Below, in pieces: positions 8,653-17,788 of a stretch of DNA of 64,000 bases. The position numbers were made by a program, and so were the translations under genes. The number at the start of each line of letters is the position of its first letter. The stretch's first letter is position 1. The stretch comes from Schaedlerella arabinosiphila (lineage in GTDB: Bacteria > Bacillota > Clostridia > Lachnospirales > Lachnospiraceae), in assembly GCF_003885045.1 (NCBI RefSeq), contig NZ_RHJS01000002.1:992001-1056000 (forward strand), written 5' to 3'. The notes under the pieces were generated by a model, which ran no database searches, was not told the DNA's origin, and saw only the letters and a program-made list of their open reading frames with translations.

Positions 8653-9741
8653 ATGAACCATAGAGGTACAAAAGTCTTAGAGACGGAGCGATTGCGGTTA
8701 AGACCATTCCGGGCCGAAGACGCGGAGCCGATGTTTCGCAATTGGGTGTCAGATCCGGAAGTGACAAAATTTCTGACCTGGCCGCCCCATGAAAATGTGA
8801 AGGCTACAGGACAGGTACTGGATGAGTGGATCAAACATTATGAGGACCCGAAGAACTACAACTGGGCTATCCAATGGAAGAAGACAAATGAGCCGATCGG
8901 AAGCATGACTGCGGTAAGGATTGACGACCAGACCGAATCGGCAACCATAGGCTACTGCATCGGACAAAACTGGTGGAGGCAGGGAGTCACCAGCGAAGCC
9001 CTGCAGGCGGTGATGGACTTTTTCTTTCGGGAAGTGGGAGCAAATTGCGTCAACGCCTGCCACGATCCCCGCAACCCCAATTCCGGCCGGGTCATGAAGA
9101 AATGCGGCATGACACTTGAAGGAACCCGGAGGGCCGGCGGCGTGAACAACCAGGGAATCTGCGACCAGACCTGGTATTCCATTCTGAAAGAAGAGTATGA
9201 GAAGAAAAAAAGGCCGGATGGTGGGAACTGTACACTGTGCGGGAAAGCAAGTTCCGCTCAAACCGGCACAGCGCCCATGGAACTGAACTTCAAAAAGGCC
9301 GCTCTGGAGGATCTGGAAATGCTGACGAAAACCAGGGTCCGGGTTCTGCGGGCGGCGAATCAGTTGGAGGATTCGCAGGATATGTCGGAGGTGGAAGCAC
9401 AGTCGAGAGCATATTACCGGAAAGCGCTGGTGGATGGAAGCCATACCGCGTATCTGGTGCTGAACGGGGAAACGCTGATTGGGACAGGCGGGATCAGCTA
9501 TTATACGGTGATGCCTACATTTCACAATCCATCCGGAAAAAAGGCGTATGTGATGAATATGTACACCGAGCCCGGCAGCAGACGAAAAGGGATCGCCGCG
9601 AAAATTCTGGATCTGCTCGTCCGGGACGCAAAAGAGAGGGGGATACACAGCATATCCCTTGAAGCCACCGCGGCAGGCAGACCGCTCTATGAAGCATACG
9701 GTTTTGTCCGGATGGAGGGAGAGATGGAGCTGCCACAGTGA
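8653..9741 (+). CDS. Two GNAT acetyltransferases in one chain
   Basis: This 362-residue protein consists of two complete GNAT N-acetyltransferase domains. Residues about 1-180 are RimJ/RimL-like (start ETERLRLRPFRAEDAEPMF; acetyl-CoA region around IGQNWWRQGVTSEAL; end NPNSGRVMKKCGM). A linker of about 30 residues, Lys/Gly-rich with two Cys (NCTLCGKASS), leads to residues about 215-362, a second GNAT with the acetyl-CoA loop EPGSRRKGIAAKIL and the end PLYEAYGFV. Both domains look intact. The first resembles acetyltransferases acting on protein N-termini or amino sugars and antibiotics; the substrate cannot be predicted. Such a fusion could arise by loss of a stop codon between adjacent genes. 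There is only a weak AAGGTG ribosome-binding site. Confidence 0.85.
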   Translation: MNHRGTKVLETERLRLRPFRAEDAEPMFRNWVSDPEVTKFLTWPPHENVKATGQVLDEWIKHYEDPKNYNWAIQWKKTNEPIGSMTAVRIDDQTESATIGYCIGQNWWRQGVTSEALQAVMDFFFREVGANCVNACHDPRNPNSGRVMKKCGMTLEGTRRAGGVNNQGICDQTWYSILKEEYEKKKRPDGGNCTLCGKASSAQTGTAPMELNFKKAALEDLEMLTKTRVRVLRAANQLEDSQDMSEVEAQSRAYYRKALVDGSHTAYLVLNGETLIGTGGISYYTVMPTFHNPSGKKAYVMNMYTEPGSRRKGIAAKILDLLVRDAKERGIHSISLEATAAGRPLYEAYGFVRMEGEMELPQ

Positions 9742-9773
9742 AAACGGTGTTTATTCCCGCGAAGCGAGGTGTT

Positions 9774-10106
9774 TTACTTTTTACAGATCGTATTCATTAA
9801 CACGATCATAACTACGCAGTCAACCGCCACAAGCGCCAGAAATATATACGCAATGGCCGCGGGGAGCGCTTCTTCCCATACGGACATCACGAAAAGGAAT
9901 ACTGTGATCACGGCCATTCCGCCCCCGGCTGCCCGGCACAGCTTTTTGGCATCGTATTTGCTCTGGTTCTCCTTGCTGGATGTGTTATAGCCTGCGATCA
10001 GGCAGGAGCCGCGGCCGGACAGGAAAAGGATGGATAACAGTGCGAAAATAACGAGCACTGCCCATTGAACCCAGTCCGGCCCGGTGCTGAGATCTTTCAG
10101 TGTCAT
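9774..10106 (-). CDS. Small membrane protein, DUF3784 family
   Basis: This 110-residue protein has three predicted membrane segments (around WAVLVIFALLSILFL, GGMAVITVFLFVMSV and AIAYIFLALVAVDCVVMIVL). Between the first and second lies the DUF3784 hallmark: a Gly-rich turn and AGYNTSSKENQSKYDAKKLC. Function is unknown; the family is common in Firmicutes. It is a single gene on the minus strand, convergent with the GNAT gene. Confidence 0.8.
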   Translation of the reverse strand: MTLKDLSTGPDWVQWAVLVIFALLSILFLSGRGSCLIAGYNTSSKENQSKYDAKKLCRAAGGGMAVITVFLFVMSVWEEALPAAIAYIFLALVAVDCVVMIVLMNTICKK

Positions 10107-10306
10107 AAAAAACGCCTCCTTTTCTATATCAAGCTGCTTCTATCTTACCATATCTGAATGGATGTATCTATCCCAAATACCTGAAATACAGATTTAGCTG
10201 CGCAAAAGAATTTCTGGTTACAGGTTATGCAATCACAGCTTTCCGGCGCAGAATTTTACCTTTACTTCACATTGCCCAAAATATTTTAGGACTGTGAACT
10301 TTTTTC

Positions 10307-10335
10307 TGTACAGAGATAAAAAATTCCGATATAAT
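10307..10335 (+). promoter_or_regulatory. Likely promoter of the FtsA-like gene
   Basis: TGTACA at 10307-10312, a 17-bp spacer and TATAAT at 10330-10335 lie about 55 bp upstream of the FtsA-like start codon, which has AAGGAGG before it. The rest of the 284-bp gap shows nothing else. Confidence 0.5.
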
Positions 10336-10390
10336 AGATTCCAGAATATTGTGATTTTCCGGGGCATCCGGTAAAAATAAGGAGGTCGTC

Positions 10391-13300
10391 ATGGCGAAAG
10401 GACAAACGAAAAAAGTTCCGGTGAAGGTACAGGCGAAAGTACAGCCAAAAGCGCAGCCGAAGATAAAGACAGAGGTACAGGCGGATAATATGATATTTGC
10501 CCTGGATATCGGGACGCGCAGCATCATAGGAATGGTGGGAGTTGTTGAGGAAGACAAGGTGAAGATCATTGCCATTGAAAAAGAGGAACATACGGAGCGG
10601 GCGATGGTCGATGGACAGATTGAAAATATAGAAAAAGTATCTGCATTGGCAAAGAAGGTGAAGAAGCGTCTGGAGGATAAAGTCCACGCAAAGCTGAAAC
10701 GTGTTTCCGTCGCGGCGGCAGGGCGCGCCCTTCGGACCAGCAGGGTGGATTATGAGATGGTGCTGCAGGGGCCCCAGATCATTGATGATGAGGTGATCAA
10801 CCGTCTGGAAGCAGGGGCGATCAGCAAGGCGGAAGCGCAGTTTGACGCGGAAAATGAAGCCCAGGAGGATACCCGCCGTTTTTACCTGGTGGGATATACG
10901 GTCTGTCAGTATTATCTGGACCAGTATATGATCTCCAGCTTAAAGGATCACCGGGGAAAGCATATCAAAGTGGATCTGATCGCTACCTTCCTGCCCAGCG
11001 AGGTGGTGGAAAGCCTTTATACCACGATGAACAAGATCGGCCTGGAGGTTGCAAGCATCACCCTGGAGCCGATTGCGGCCATCAATGCCGCGATTCCGGA
11101 AAATCTGCGGCTCTTAAACCTGGTGATCGTGGACATCGGTGCAGGAACCTCGGATATTGCGGCCTGCACCGGGGGCAGCGTGACCGGATATACGATGGCC
11201 ACCATTGCCGGGGACGAAATCACGGAATCCATCATGAAAGAATTTCTTGTGGATTTCATGACTGCGGAGAATATGAAGGCGCAGATTGAGCAGCAGGAAG
11301 AGGTGGTATTTACGGATATCCTTGGATTTGAGAGAAAGTGCTCCCGGGAGGAGATTTTCCGCTGTATCCAGGGAATGTCCGAATCCCTCTGCATGGAGAT
11401 TGCGGAAAAGGTTCTGGAGGTCAACGGCAGCGCACCCTCCGCTCTGTTCCTGGCGGGAGGCGGAAGCAAGCTGGCGGGACTCAGGGACGGGCTTACGGCG
11501 GCGTTGGAAATGGATCAGAACCGTGTGGCCATTGCAGGAAATAACTTCCGAACCAATGCATTTTCGGATGAATATGATCTGAACAATCCGGAATATGCCA
11601 CGCCTTTGGGGATTGCCATTTCCTCCGGGCTGAATATGATCAATGACAGCTTTCGGGTCACCTTGAACGAAAAATCGGCTAAGCTGTTTCGAAGCGGCAG
11701 CTTTACAGTCATGAACCTCCTGATGATGAACGGCTACGGCTTCCAGGATATGCTGGGACGTTCCGGGGCAAGCGTTAGCGTACGGATAAACGGAAAACGG
11801 AAAGTTTTTTACGGTATGGCAGCGCAGCCGGCGTCGCTGTTTATCAACAAAAAGGAAGGCAGGCTTTCGGATATCGTCCGTGCCGGGGATCACATCGAGT
11901 TTGTGCCGGCTGTCCAGGGGCTTTCCGCAAAACCCTGCGTGCGTGACGTCGAAGGCGCCGCGGAATGCCTGGAACTGACACTCAACGGACAGCCCGCGGA
12001 TCTGGAAACCCCTTTGAAAAACGGAGATATTATTCTGATGATGCTTTCCGACGAACAGTTGGCAGCCAGAAAGCGTGAGGCAGAAAAAAAGGCTGCAGAG
12101 GAAGCGGCGGAAGCGCAGGCGAAACAGGAAGAGGATTTGGAGGAAGCGGGGAATGAAACAGAAGCAGAGGATGGATCGGACGCGGAATATGAAATCGCTG
12201 CGGAAGGTGGATCGGAAGCGGAACGTGAAATAGAGGCGGGATATGCGTCAGAAGCAGAGGATGAACCGGAAGCGGAACGCGCATTAAAAGCGGGATATGA
12301 AAACGGTACGGAACATGGATCGGAAGCGGATGAAACCGATGCAGGACATGTATCGACAGCAGAACATAAGATCGATATGGGACATGTATCAGATGCAGAA
12401 CAAGAAATCGCTGCTGGATATGAATCGGCATCGGAACATAAGATTATTGTGGGAGATGAGCCGGAAGCGGAACATGAAATCAGTATAGAACATGTACCGG
12501 AAGCAGGACATGAAACCACTGCGGGACATGTATCGGAAGCAGGATATGAAATCACTGCGGGACATGTATCGGAAACGGAACCTGAAATCGGTACAGAATA
12601 TGTACCGGAAGCGGAACATAAAATAGAAACGGAACATATATCGGAAGCAGGAAATCCGGCTGCGGGTAAAATGGAGCCGGCAAAGGAAGAAATACCGGTG
12701 TCAGAAGTGGGATCTGCGTCAGCAATGAACTCTGTGAGGGCAGCAAAACAGAACTTATCCGAAAAAGAAAACGCGCAGGAGACATTGACGATAGAGCCGA
12801 TGCATGAAGAATTGTCCAATGCTCAGGGTGAGCCGATGCCGACCGAGCTGCATAGCGTTCCGTCCGAGCCAATGTCGATAGAGCCGCATAGCGTTCCGTC
12901 CGAGCCGATGCCGATGGAGCCACAGAGCATTCCGTCCGAACCTATGCCGGAAGATTTGCAGAGTACTCATACTCAATCAAAGGCAATGTCAGCAGAGCCA
13001 CAGAGTGTTCAGCAAGAGTCTATGACAGAAGAGTTGCTGGCGTCCCAGGCCGAGCCCATGGCAGAAGAGACATGGAATCCGCAAATCCGATTATCGGAGA
13101 CTGGACAGGGATCAGAAACCCTGTCGGCATCGGGAGAAGGATACAGACAGCAGCCTGAACAAGGGACGGCAGCCAAACCCACGCCTCAGTCCGGCCAGGC
13201 AGCAGGGGAAATGCGGAGTCTGGCGGATCGGTTATATGACGGGGATGAAAAATCTCTGGTGCAGGGAACTCTGAATCTGGAATCGGAAACAGACAGCATG

Positions 13301-13984
13301 TCAGCGGCCAACGCCGTGCCGCCGAAAAGAAACTATACACAGCGCAGCATTTTTTCCGCGAAGGAACGTACATCAAAATTTCCTTCTATTAAGGAAGCCC
13401 TCGCATCCAAAGGCTTTTCCACAGCAAAGGAGCCTGCGGCATTGCGTGGATATTCCCCGGTGAAGGAATCAAATGTGCCGAGAGAGTCCGTTCAGCCCAA
13501 AGAGCCCGCCATGGCGGGAGCGCCGGCCCAGTCCAGAGAGCCCGCCATGGCGGGAGCGCCGGTTCAGCCCAAAGAGCCCGCCATACCGGGAGCGCCGGCC
13601 CAGTCCAGAGAGCCCGCGATGTCCGGAGGAGCATCTCAACCGGAAGGAACCATGATGCAGAAAGATGCATCCACATATAGATTGGGAGGAGTGAGAAAGA
13701 CGCCTCCCAGAAACATGTCCGCCAAAACGGGAACCATTCCCAGCCCAGGCAGTGCGCCTTCCTCCAGGTCAGGAACGATTTTGTTCTATTTGAATGACGC
13801 GCCGCTGCGCCTGCCGCTGAAAAAAGACGGAGATTCTTATTACCTGATGGATATGATCGAATATTCCGGCATTGATCTGAAGCAGCCGAAAGGCAGGGTG
13901 ACATTGAGCGTCAACGGAGAGCCCGGAACATTTATGCAGAAGCTGTTTGAAAGGGATATCATCCGCATCGTGGAAGAAGTATAA
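10391..13984 (+). CDS. Giant FtsA-like actin-fold protein with repeat tracts
   Basis: This 1197-residue protein starts with a Lys/Gln/Pro-rich segment (VKVQAKVQPKAQPK), then an FtsA-like actin ATPase domain (about 34-430): phosphate-1 loop ALDIGTRSIIGMVG, phosphate-2 loop VDIGAGTSDIA (about 247-257) and adenosine loop LFLAGGGSKLAG (about 353). The FtsA-specific 1C subdomain region is also present. After it come two short beta-rich segments with the pattern NG...GD-I (about 461-507 and 526-552), then about 500 residues of acidic and Pro-rich repeats (three tracts listed separately). A C-terminal folded unit (about 1127-1197) again has the NG...D-I-I pattern. FtsA proteins are near 420 residues, so this is a paralogue, not the division FtsA. 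It probably assembles at the membrane or envelope; its role is unknown. The surface lipoprotein gene follows on the same strand. Confidence 0.8.
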   Translation: MAKGQTKKVPVKVQAKVQPKAQPKIKTEVQADNMIFALDIGTRSIIGMVGVVEEDKVKIIAIEKEEHTERAMVDGQIENIEKVSALAKKVKKRLEDKVHAKLKRVSVAAAGRALRTSRVDYEMVLQGPQIIDDEVINRLEAGAISKAEAQFDAENEAQEDTRRFYLVGYTVCQYYLDQYMISSLKDHRGKHIKVDLIATFLPSEVVESLYTTMNKIGLEVASITLEPIAAINAAIPENLRLLNLVIVDIGAGTSDIAACTGGSVTGYTMATIAGDEITESIMKEFLVDFMTAENMKAQIEQQEEVVFTDILGFERKCSREEIFRCIQGMSESLCMEIAEKVLEVNGSAPSALFLAGGGSKLAGLRDGLTAALEMDQNRVAIAGNNFRTNAFSDEYDLNNPEYATPLGIAISSGLNMINDSFRVTLNEKSAKLFRSGSFTVMNLLMMNGYGFQDMLGRSGASVSVRINGKRKVFYGMAAQPASLFINKKEGRLSDIVRAGDHIEFVPAVQGLSAKPCVRDVEGAAECLELTLNGQPADLETPLKNGDIILMMLSDEQLAARKREAEKKAAEEAAEAQAKQEEDLEEAGNETEAEDGSDAEYEIAAEGGSEAEREIEAGYASEAEDEPEAERALKAGYENGTEHGSEADETDAGHVSTAEHKIDMGHVSDAEQEIAAGYESASEHKIIVGDEPEAEHEISIEHVPEAGHETTAGHVSEAGYEITAGHVSETEPEIGTEYVPEAEHKIETEHISEAGNPAAGKMEPAKEEIPVSEVGSASAMNSVRAAKQNLSEKENAQETLTIEPMHEELSNAQGEPMPTELHSVPSEPMSIEPHSVPSEPMPMEPQSIPSEPMPEDLQSTHTQSKAMSAEPQSVQQESMTEELLASQAEPMAEETWNPQIRLSETGQGSETLSASGEGYRQQPEQGTAAKPTPQSGQAAGEMRSLADRLYDGDEKSLVQGTLNLESETDSMSAANAVPPKRNYTQRSIFSAKERTSKFPSIKEALASKGFSTAKEPAALRGYSPVKESNVPRESVQPKEPAMAGAPAQSREPAMAGAPVQPKEPAIPGAPAQSREPAMSGGASQPEGTMMQKDASTYRLGGVRKTPPRNMSAKTGTIPSPGSAPSSRSGTILFYLNDAPLRLPLKKDGDSYYLMDMIEYSGIDLKQPKGRVTLSVNGEPGTFMQKLFERDIIRIVEEV
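12130..12660 (+). repeat. In-gene acidic repeat tract (about 11-residue unit)
   Basis: Degenerate tandem repeats encode units like AGHVSEAEHEI and EYVPEAEHKIE, about 15 copies, rich in Glu, Ala and His. The nucleotide units (GGAAGCGGAACATGAAATC and variants) are similar enough to allow slippage or unequal recombination, so copy number probably varies between strains. Confidence 0.8.
12830..12960 (+). repeat. In-gene Ser-Glu-Pro repeat tract
   Basis: About four to five copies of a 10-residue unit of the form SVPSEPMSIEPH or SIPSEPMPEDLQ, with near-identical DNA (GCGTTCCGTCCGAGCC). More degenerate copies (QQESMTEEL, QAEPMAEET) continue to about 13070. Confidence 0.75.
13495..13630 (+). repeat. 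In-gene Pro-Ala-Gly repeat tract
   Basis: About four copies of a 12-13-residue unit, REPAMAGAPAQS alternating with KEPAMAGAPVQP, encoded by almost identical 36-39-bp DNA units. Confidence 0.75.
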
Positions 13985-14142
13985 CGGTCAGGCCAAAAGG
14001 CCGCCTGGCAGTATGCATTCCGGGTATCGCAGTGCGGTGTATGCTCCTGCATGGAAAATTCAAATAAGCAGGATTCATTGCTGTGAACACCTTGTGGGAG
14101 AGGGCCGCAGCAATCCGTTTTGCGGAAAGGAAACGTGATGGA

Positions 14143-15924
14143 ATGAAAGCAAGAAACGCAGCCGGGATGCTTGTACTTGTGCTGGGAATGCCTGCACTTG
14201 CGGGCTGCTCCGGGGAATTTGAAATCCCGTTCTTTCTTCTGGGCACGGAAGAGACAGTCACGGGAGAAGTGTGCCAGGTAACGGAGGATTCTATCCTTAT
14301 TCGGACGGAAAGCCCGGAGGAGGACGGAGCGGATGCAGATGAAAACAAAACGGAAGCTGAACATGATCCTGTCCAGGAGTTCACAGGGGAGGAGCAGAAG
14401 ATCACTCTCACAAAGGATACGGTGGTCAGGCCTGGCAAACTCGAAGAAGCCGAACAGGATGAATCGGAGACGCCGGAGGATGCCCAGGAGGAGCTCTCAG
14501 CCGCTGACATTTTAGAAGGGGATGTGATCTCCGCCAGTCTGGATCAGAAAGGAAGGGCATCGGAAATCCTGGTCATTTCCCAGGCAAAATCGAGGGGCGC
14601 AGGGAAGCTAAGGGAGGCGGAAGACTATGACGCCGCCACGGAATTTGCGGTGGATATTGTGACGGACGGTGAAACCTATGGTTCAGCAGGAACCGATGAG
14701 AATGCGGTTCACGTATACGGGGAGGCGCGGGCGTTCCTGAAAAATGTTGAAATCACCAGAACTTCCAGGGACAGCACCGGAGGAAGCCCGGCCGCATCTT
14801 ACGGCATCGGATCGGCCCTGCTCACAACCAACGGCATTTCCTATATCAGGGACAGCCGCATTTCGACGGATGCACCCGGAGGCGCGGGGATATTTTCCTA
14901 TGGAAATGCACTGGCTTATGCGATGGATACCGCGGTCGCCACGAGGCAGGATCTATCCGGCGGTATCCATGCGGCAGGCGGCGGTACGCTTTATGCATGG
15001 AATCTGGAGGTGGAGACCTCCGGAGCATCCTCGGCGGCCATAAGCAGCGGCCGGGGCGGCGGCAAAATAGCGGCGGAGGGCGGCATTTACAGGACGCTCG
15101 GCACGGATTCGCCGGCTGTATACTGCGGGGCGGACATTGCCATCCGTGAAGCCCTGCTGACGGCGGATGCATCCGAGGCCGCCCGCATTGACGGCGGAAA
15201 TGCACTGCACCTGTACGACTGTGAACTGACAGGAAATATGGGGGATGACCTGTACAACGACAGCGCCTGGAACGTGCTCGTTTATCATGGAACGTCCGGA
15301 AATTTTGAACCGGGAAAGGGCATCTTTGAGATGAAGGGCGGAAGCCTGACGGCAAAAAACGGCGGAATCTTTTATACCACAAATACGGAATCCACCATTA
15401 CGCTGTCAGGCGTAAAGATCCTGTATCCGGATGTTCTGGACTTTTTCCTGAAATGTACGGGAAACGACCACCAGGGCGGCTGGGGGAAAGCCGGCGCCAA
15501 TGGGGCGGACTGCCTGTTTACCGCGGAAAACCAGGACATGGAGGGGGATATTCTTTGGGACGATATCAGTCAGCTTGATTTTTATATGATCAAACAAAGC
15601 ACCCTCAAAGGAGCGGTTCTGCATGAGAAAAGTAATGCGGACAAGAATCAGGATGGGTACTGCAATCTCTATATTGAGGAAGGGAGTACCTGGATCGTGA
15701 CGGGAGACAGCGCGCTGAACCGGCTCTCCTGCAGCGGACGGATTGAGGACGACGAGGGAAAAACGGTCACCATCCGGGGCAGGGACGGCACGGTCTATGT
15801 GCAGGGAAACGGAAAGTATACGGTGACGGTGTTATCCCACGAGGCGGCTGCCAACCTGTCCGGCGCGTCGGAAATGACCCGGTGGATGGATCATCAGGCG
15901 GAGCTGCCGGAAGAATTTTTGTAA
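14143..15924 (+). CDS. Surface lipoprotein with predicted beta-helix
   Basis: This 593-residue protein begins with a lipoprotein signal (hydrophobic MLVLVLGMPALAGC; lipobox LAGC, Cys22). The start is placed at the ATG at 14143 because it gives a clean signal peptide; an upstream in-frame GTG at 14083 would add 20 charged residues before it. An acidic region with beta-strands (about 30-150) is followed by about 400 residues of short Gly/Asp/Ser-rich repeats with regularly spaced hydrophobic and aromatic positions, typical of a right-handed beta-helix (pectate-lyase-like or adhesin fold). No catalytic signature is recognised. It follows the FtsA-like gene by 158 bp on the same strand. It is probably anchored on the outer face of the membrane; adhesion or glycan binding is an inference. 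Confidence 0.75.
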   Translation: MKARNAAGMLVLVLGMPALAGCSGEFEIPFFLLGTEETVTGEVCQVTEDSILIRTESPEEDGADADENKTEAEHDPVQEFTGEEQKITLTKDTVVRPGKLEEAEQDESETPEDAQEELSAADILEGDVISASLDQKGRASEILVISQAKSRGAGKLREAEDYDAATEFAVDIVTDGETYGSAGTDENAVHVYGEARAFLKNVEITRTSRDSTGGSPAASYGIGSALLTTNGISYIRDSRISTDAPGGAGIFSYGNALAYAMDTAVATRQDLSGGIHAAGGGTLYAWNLEVETSGASSAAISSGRGGGKIAAEGGIYRTLGTDSPAVYCGADIAIREALLTADASEAARIDGGNALHLYDCELTGNMGDDLYNDSAWNVLVYHGTSGNFEPGKGIFEMKGGSLTAKNGGIFYTTNTESTITLSGVKILYPDVLDFFLKCTGNDHQGGWGKAGANGADCLFTAENQDMEGDILWDDISQLDFYMIKQSTLKGAVLHEKSNADKNQDGYCNLYIEEGSTWIVTGDSALNRLSCSGRIEDDEGKTVTIRGRDGTVYVQGNGKYTVTVLSHEAAANLSGASEMTRWMDHQAELPEEFL

Positions 15925-15971
15925 ATCAGACACGAACGGCAGCCTGAAATGTGAATCAGGGGAACGAAAAA

Positions 15972-16015
15972 GGATCTGTCCGGCAGGAAAGCCAAGCCGG
16001 ACAGATCTCTTTTTT
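15972..16015. terminator. Bidirectional terminator
   Basis: GGATCTGTCCGGC and GCCGGACAGATC form a stem of about 12 bp. T runs follow on the plus strand (CTTTTTTG) and, read the other way, on the minus strand (CCTTTTTCG). It serves both the lipoprotein gene and the convergent riboflavin operon. Confidence 0.85.
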
Positions 16016-16017
16016 GT

Positions 16018-16485
16018 TCAGACATTTAAGGCGCGGATCAGGTTTACCATCTCGATAGCGCCCTGGGCGCATTCCGACCCTTTATTTCCGGCCTTGGTGC
16101 CGGCCCGTTCGATGGCCTGCTCAATGGTATCGGTGGTAAGGACTCCGAACAGCACCGGGATATCGCTTGTCAGAGCCACATTTGCGATGCCTTTGGAGAC
16201 TTCGCTGCACACATAGTCATAGTGGCTGGTACTCCCCCGGATGACGGCGCCGAGGGCAATTACGGCATCATATCTGCCGCATTTTGCCATTTTCGAGGCG
16301 ATCAGCGGTATCTCAAAGGCGCCTGGAACCCAGGCAGTGTGAATATCGTCGGCCCGTACGCCGTGGCGGAGGAGCGTATCCTCACATCCGCTGAGCAGCT
16401 TGGAAACGATAAATTCATTGAACCGGGCGGCCGTAATTCCGACCCGGATTCCTTCCGCAATCAGTTTTCCTTCAAATATCTTCAT
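16018..16485 (-). CDS. ribH: 6,7-dimethyl-8-ribityllumazine synthase
   Basis: This 155-residue enzyme condenses 5-amino-6-ribitylaminouracil with 3,4-dihydroxy-2-butanone 4-phosphate to form lumazine, the penultimate step of riboflavin synthesis. Visible family motifs are [19 protein letters not shown] (about 19-37), the [10 protein letters not shown] substrate loop, [15 protein letters not shown] with the His of the active site, and the C-terminal [14 protein letters not shown]. The length is normal for the icosahedral type. Its ATG overlaps the ribBA stop by one base (TAATG), so the two are translationally coupled. It is the last gene of the minus-strand rib operon. Confidence 0.96.
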   Translation of the reverse strand: MKIFEGKLIAEGIRVGITAARFNEFIVSKLLSGCEDTLLRHGVRADDIHTAWVPGAFEIPLIASKMAKCGRYDAVIALGAVIRGSTSHYDYVCSEVSKGIANVALTSDIPVLFGVLTTDTIEQAIERAGTKAGNKGSECAQGAIEMVNLIRALNV

Positions 16486-17720
16486 TATAAGTCCTCCTTT
16501 GAAACCAATTTGCCTGCCGCCGTGGAATAATTCAGGAAGTGCCCCATTTTTTTCTGCTTGGTACGCAGGTAAAAAAGATCCTCCCTGGTGGCCTCCATCT
16601 GGATGGAAACGCGCTCCGTGATGTTCAGTCCAAAATCCTTCAGTTGGTAGATCTTGTCCGGGTTATTGGTCAGAAGGCGCAGCTCTCTTGCGCCCAGATC
16701 CCGCAGGATCTGCGCGCCGATCCAGTATTCCCGCATATCCGGGGCGAATCCAAGCTTTATGTTGGCTTCCACGGTATCATATCCCTGCTCCTGCAGTTCG
16801 TAGGTTTTCAGCTTATTGATCAGGCCGATGCCCCGGCCTTCCTGGCGCATATACAGCAAAATCCCCCGGCCTTCTTTTTCGATCATGCGCATGGCGGCTT
16901 CTAACTGCTGGCCGCAGTCGCACCGCCGGCTTCCCAAAATATCTCCGGTAAGGCATTCGGAGTGAACCCGGCAAAGCAGGTTTTTTCCATCGCCGATCTC
17001 CCCTTTTACAAGGGCTACATGGCTCTGCCCGGTCAGATCATCGGTGTAGCCGTAGATCATGAAGTCCCCGTAATGGGTGGGCATCCTGGCGGCGGCCTCC
17101 CTTACGACATGCTGATCGTGAAGCCGGCAGTAATCCTGGAGGTCTTTGATGGAAATGACCTTCATATTCCAGGCTTTCGCATGCTCCAGCAATTCCTCGG
17201 TGCGCATCATGGTACCGTCTTCCCGCATGATCTCGCAGCACAGGCCGCATGGTTCCAGCCCTGCCAGGCGGCACAGATCCACGGTGGCCTCCGTATGCCC
17301 GGGACGCGCCAGCACACCGCCGGGGCGCGCGGTCAGCGGAAATACATGTCCGGGCTGACGAAAATCCTGCGGGCCGGACAGGGGGTCAGCGCATTTTCGG
17401 CAGGTCAGGCCCCGTTCCTCTGCAGAAATGCCTGTGGAGGTGGTGATATGATCCACCGAAACGGTAAACGCCGTCCCGTGGTTGTCCGTGTTCAGCTTTA
17501 CCATCTGTTCCAGCCCCAGCCGTGCCGCGGTCTCCTCGGACATGGGGGTGCAGATCAGTCCTTTGGCGTGTGTCGCCATAAAATTTACATTTTCGGTAGT
17601 GGCAAACTGGGCGGCGCAGATCAGATCGCCTTCGTTTTCACGGTCGGGATCATCAATACAGAGGATGATACGGCCGGATTTCAGCTCGTCCAGTGCGTCT
17701 TCAATGGCTGAAAAATTCAT
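16485..17720 (-). CDS. ribBA: Bifunctional DHBP synthase / GTP cyclohydrolase II
   Basis: This 411-residue fusion makes both riboflavin precursors. Residues about 1-205 are 3,4-dihydroxy-2-butanone-4-phosphate synthase, with [19 protein letters not shown] binding Mg2+ and ribulose 5-phosphate and the conserved [17 protein letters not shown]. Residues about 206-411 are GTP cyclohydrolase II, with zinc cysteines in [19 protein letters not shown] and the catalytic [13 protein letters not shown]. The C-terminal TNNPDK motif is also present. Both halves look intact. An AAGGAGA site precedes the start, and the gap to ribE is 68 bp. Confidence 0.96.
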   Translation of the reverse strand: MNFSAIEDALDELKSGRIILCIDDPDRENEGDLICAAQFATTENVNFMATHAKGLICTPMSEETAARLGLEQMVKLNTDNHGTAFTVSVDHITTSTGISAEERGLTCRKCADPLSGPQDFRQPGHVFPLTARPGGVLARPGHTEATVDLCRLAGLEPCGLCCEIMREDGTMMRTEELLEHAKAWNMKVISIKDLQDYCRLHDQHVVREAAARMPTHYGDFMIYGYTDDLTGQSHVALVKGEIGDGKNLLCRVHSECLTGDILGSRRCDCGQQLEAAMRMIEKEGRGILLYMRQEGRGIGLINKLKTYELQEQGYDTVEANIKLGFAPDMREYWIGAQILRDLGARELRLLTNNPDKIYQLKDFGLNITERVSIQMEATREDLFYLRTKQKKMGHFLNYSTAAGKLVSKEDL

Positions 17721-17788
17721 CTGAAAGTGTCTCCTTTCAATCTTAGTTTGGAATCCATGCTTTCCGGGGGCATGTCCAGAGCAGGATG

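Noticed and set aside
11890..12819. 309-residue Ser/Ala-rich open frame on the minus strand
   Set aside because: It is the mirror image of the repeat tract of the FtsA-like gene; the composition is explained by the repeats.
12130..13630. CRISPR array
   Set aside because: The repeats are in frame, degenerate and directly adjacent without unique spacers, so they are coding repeats.
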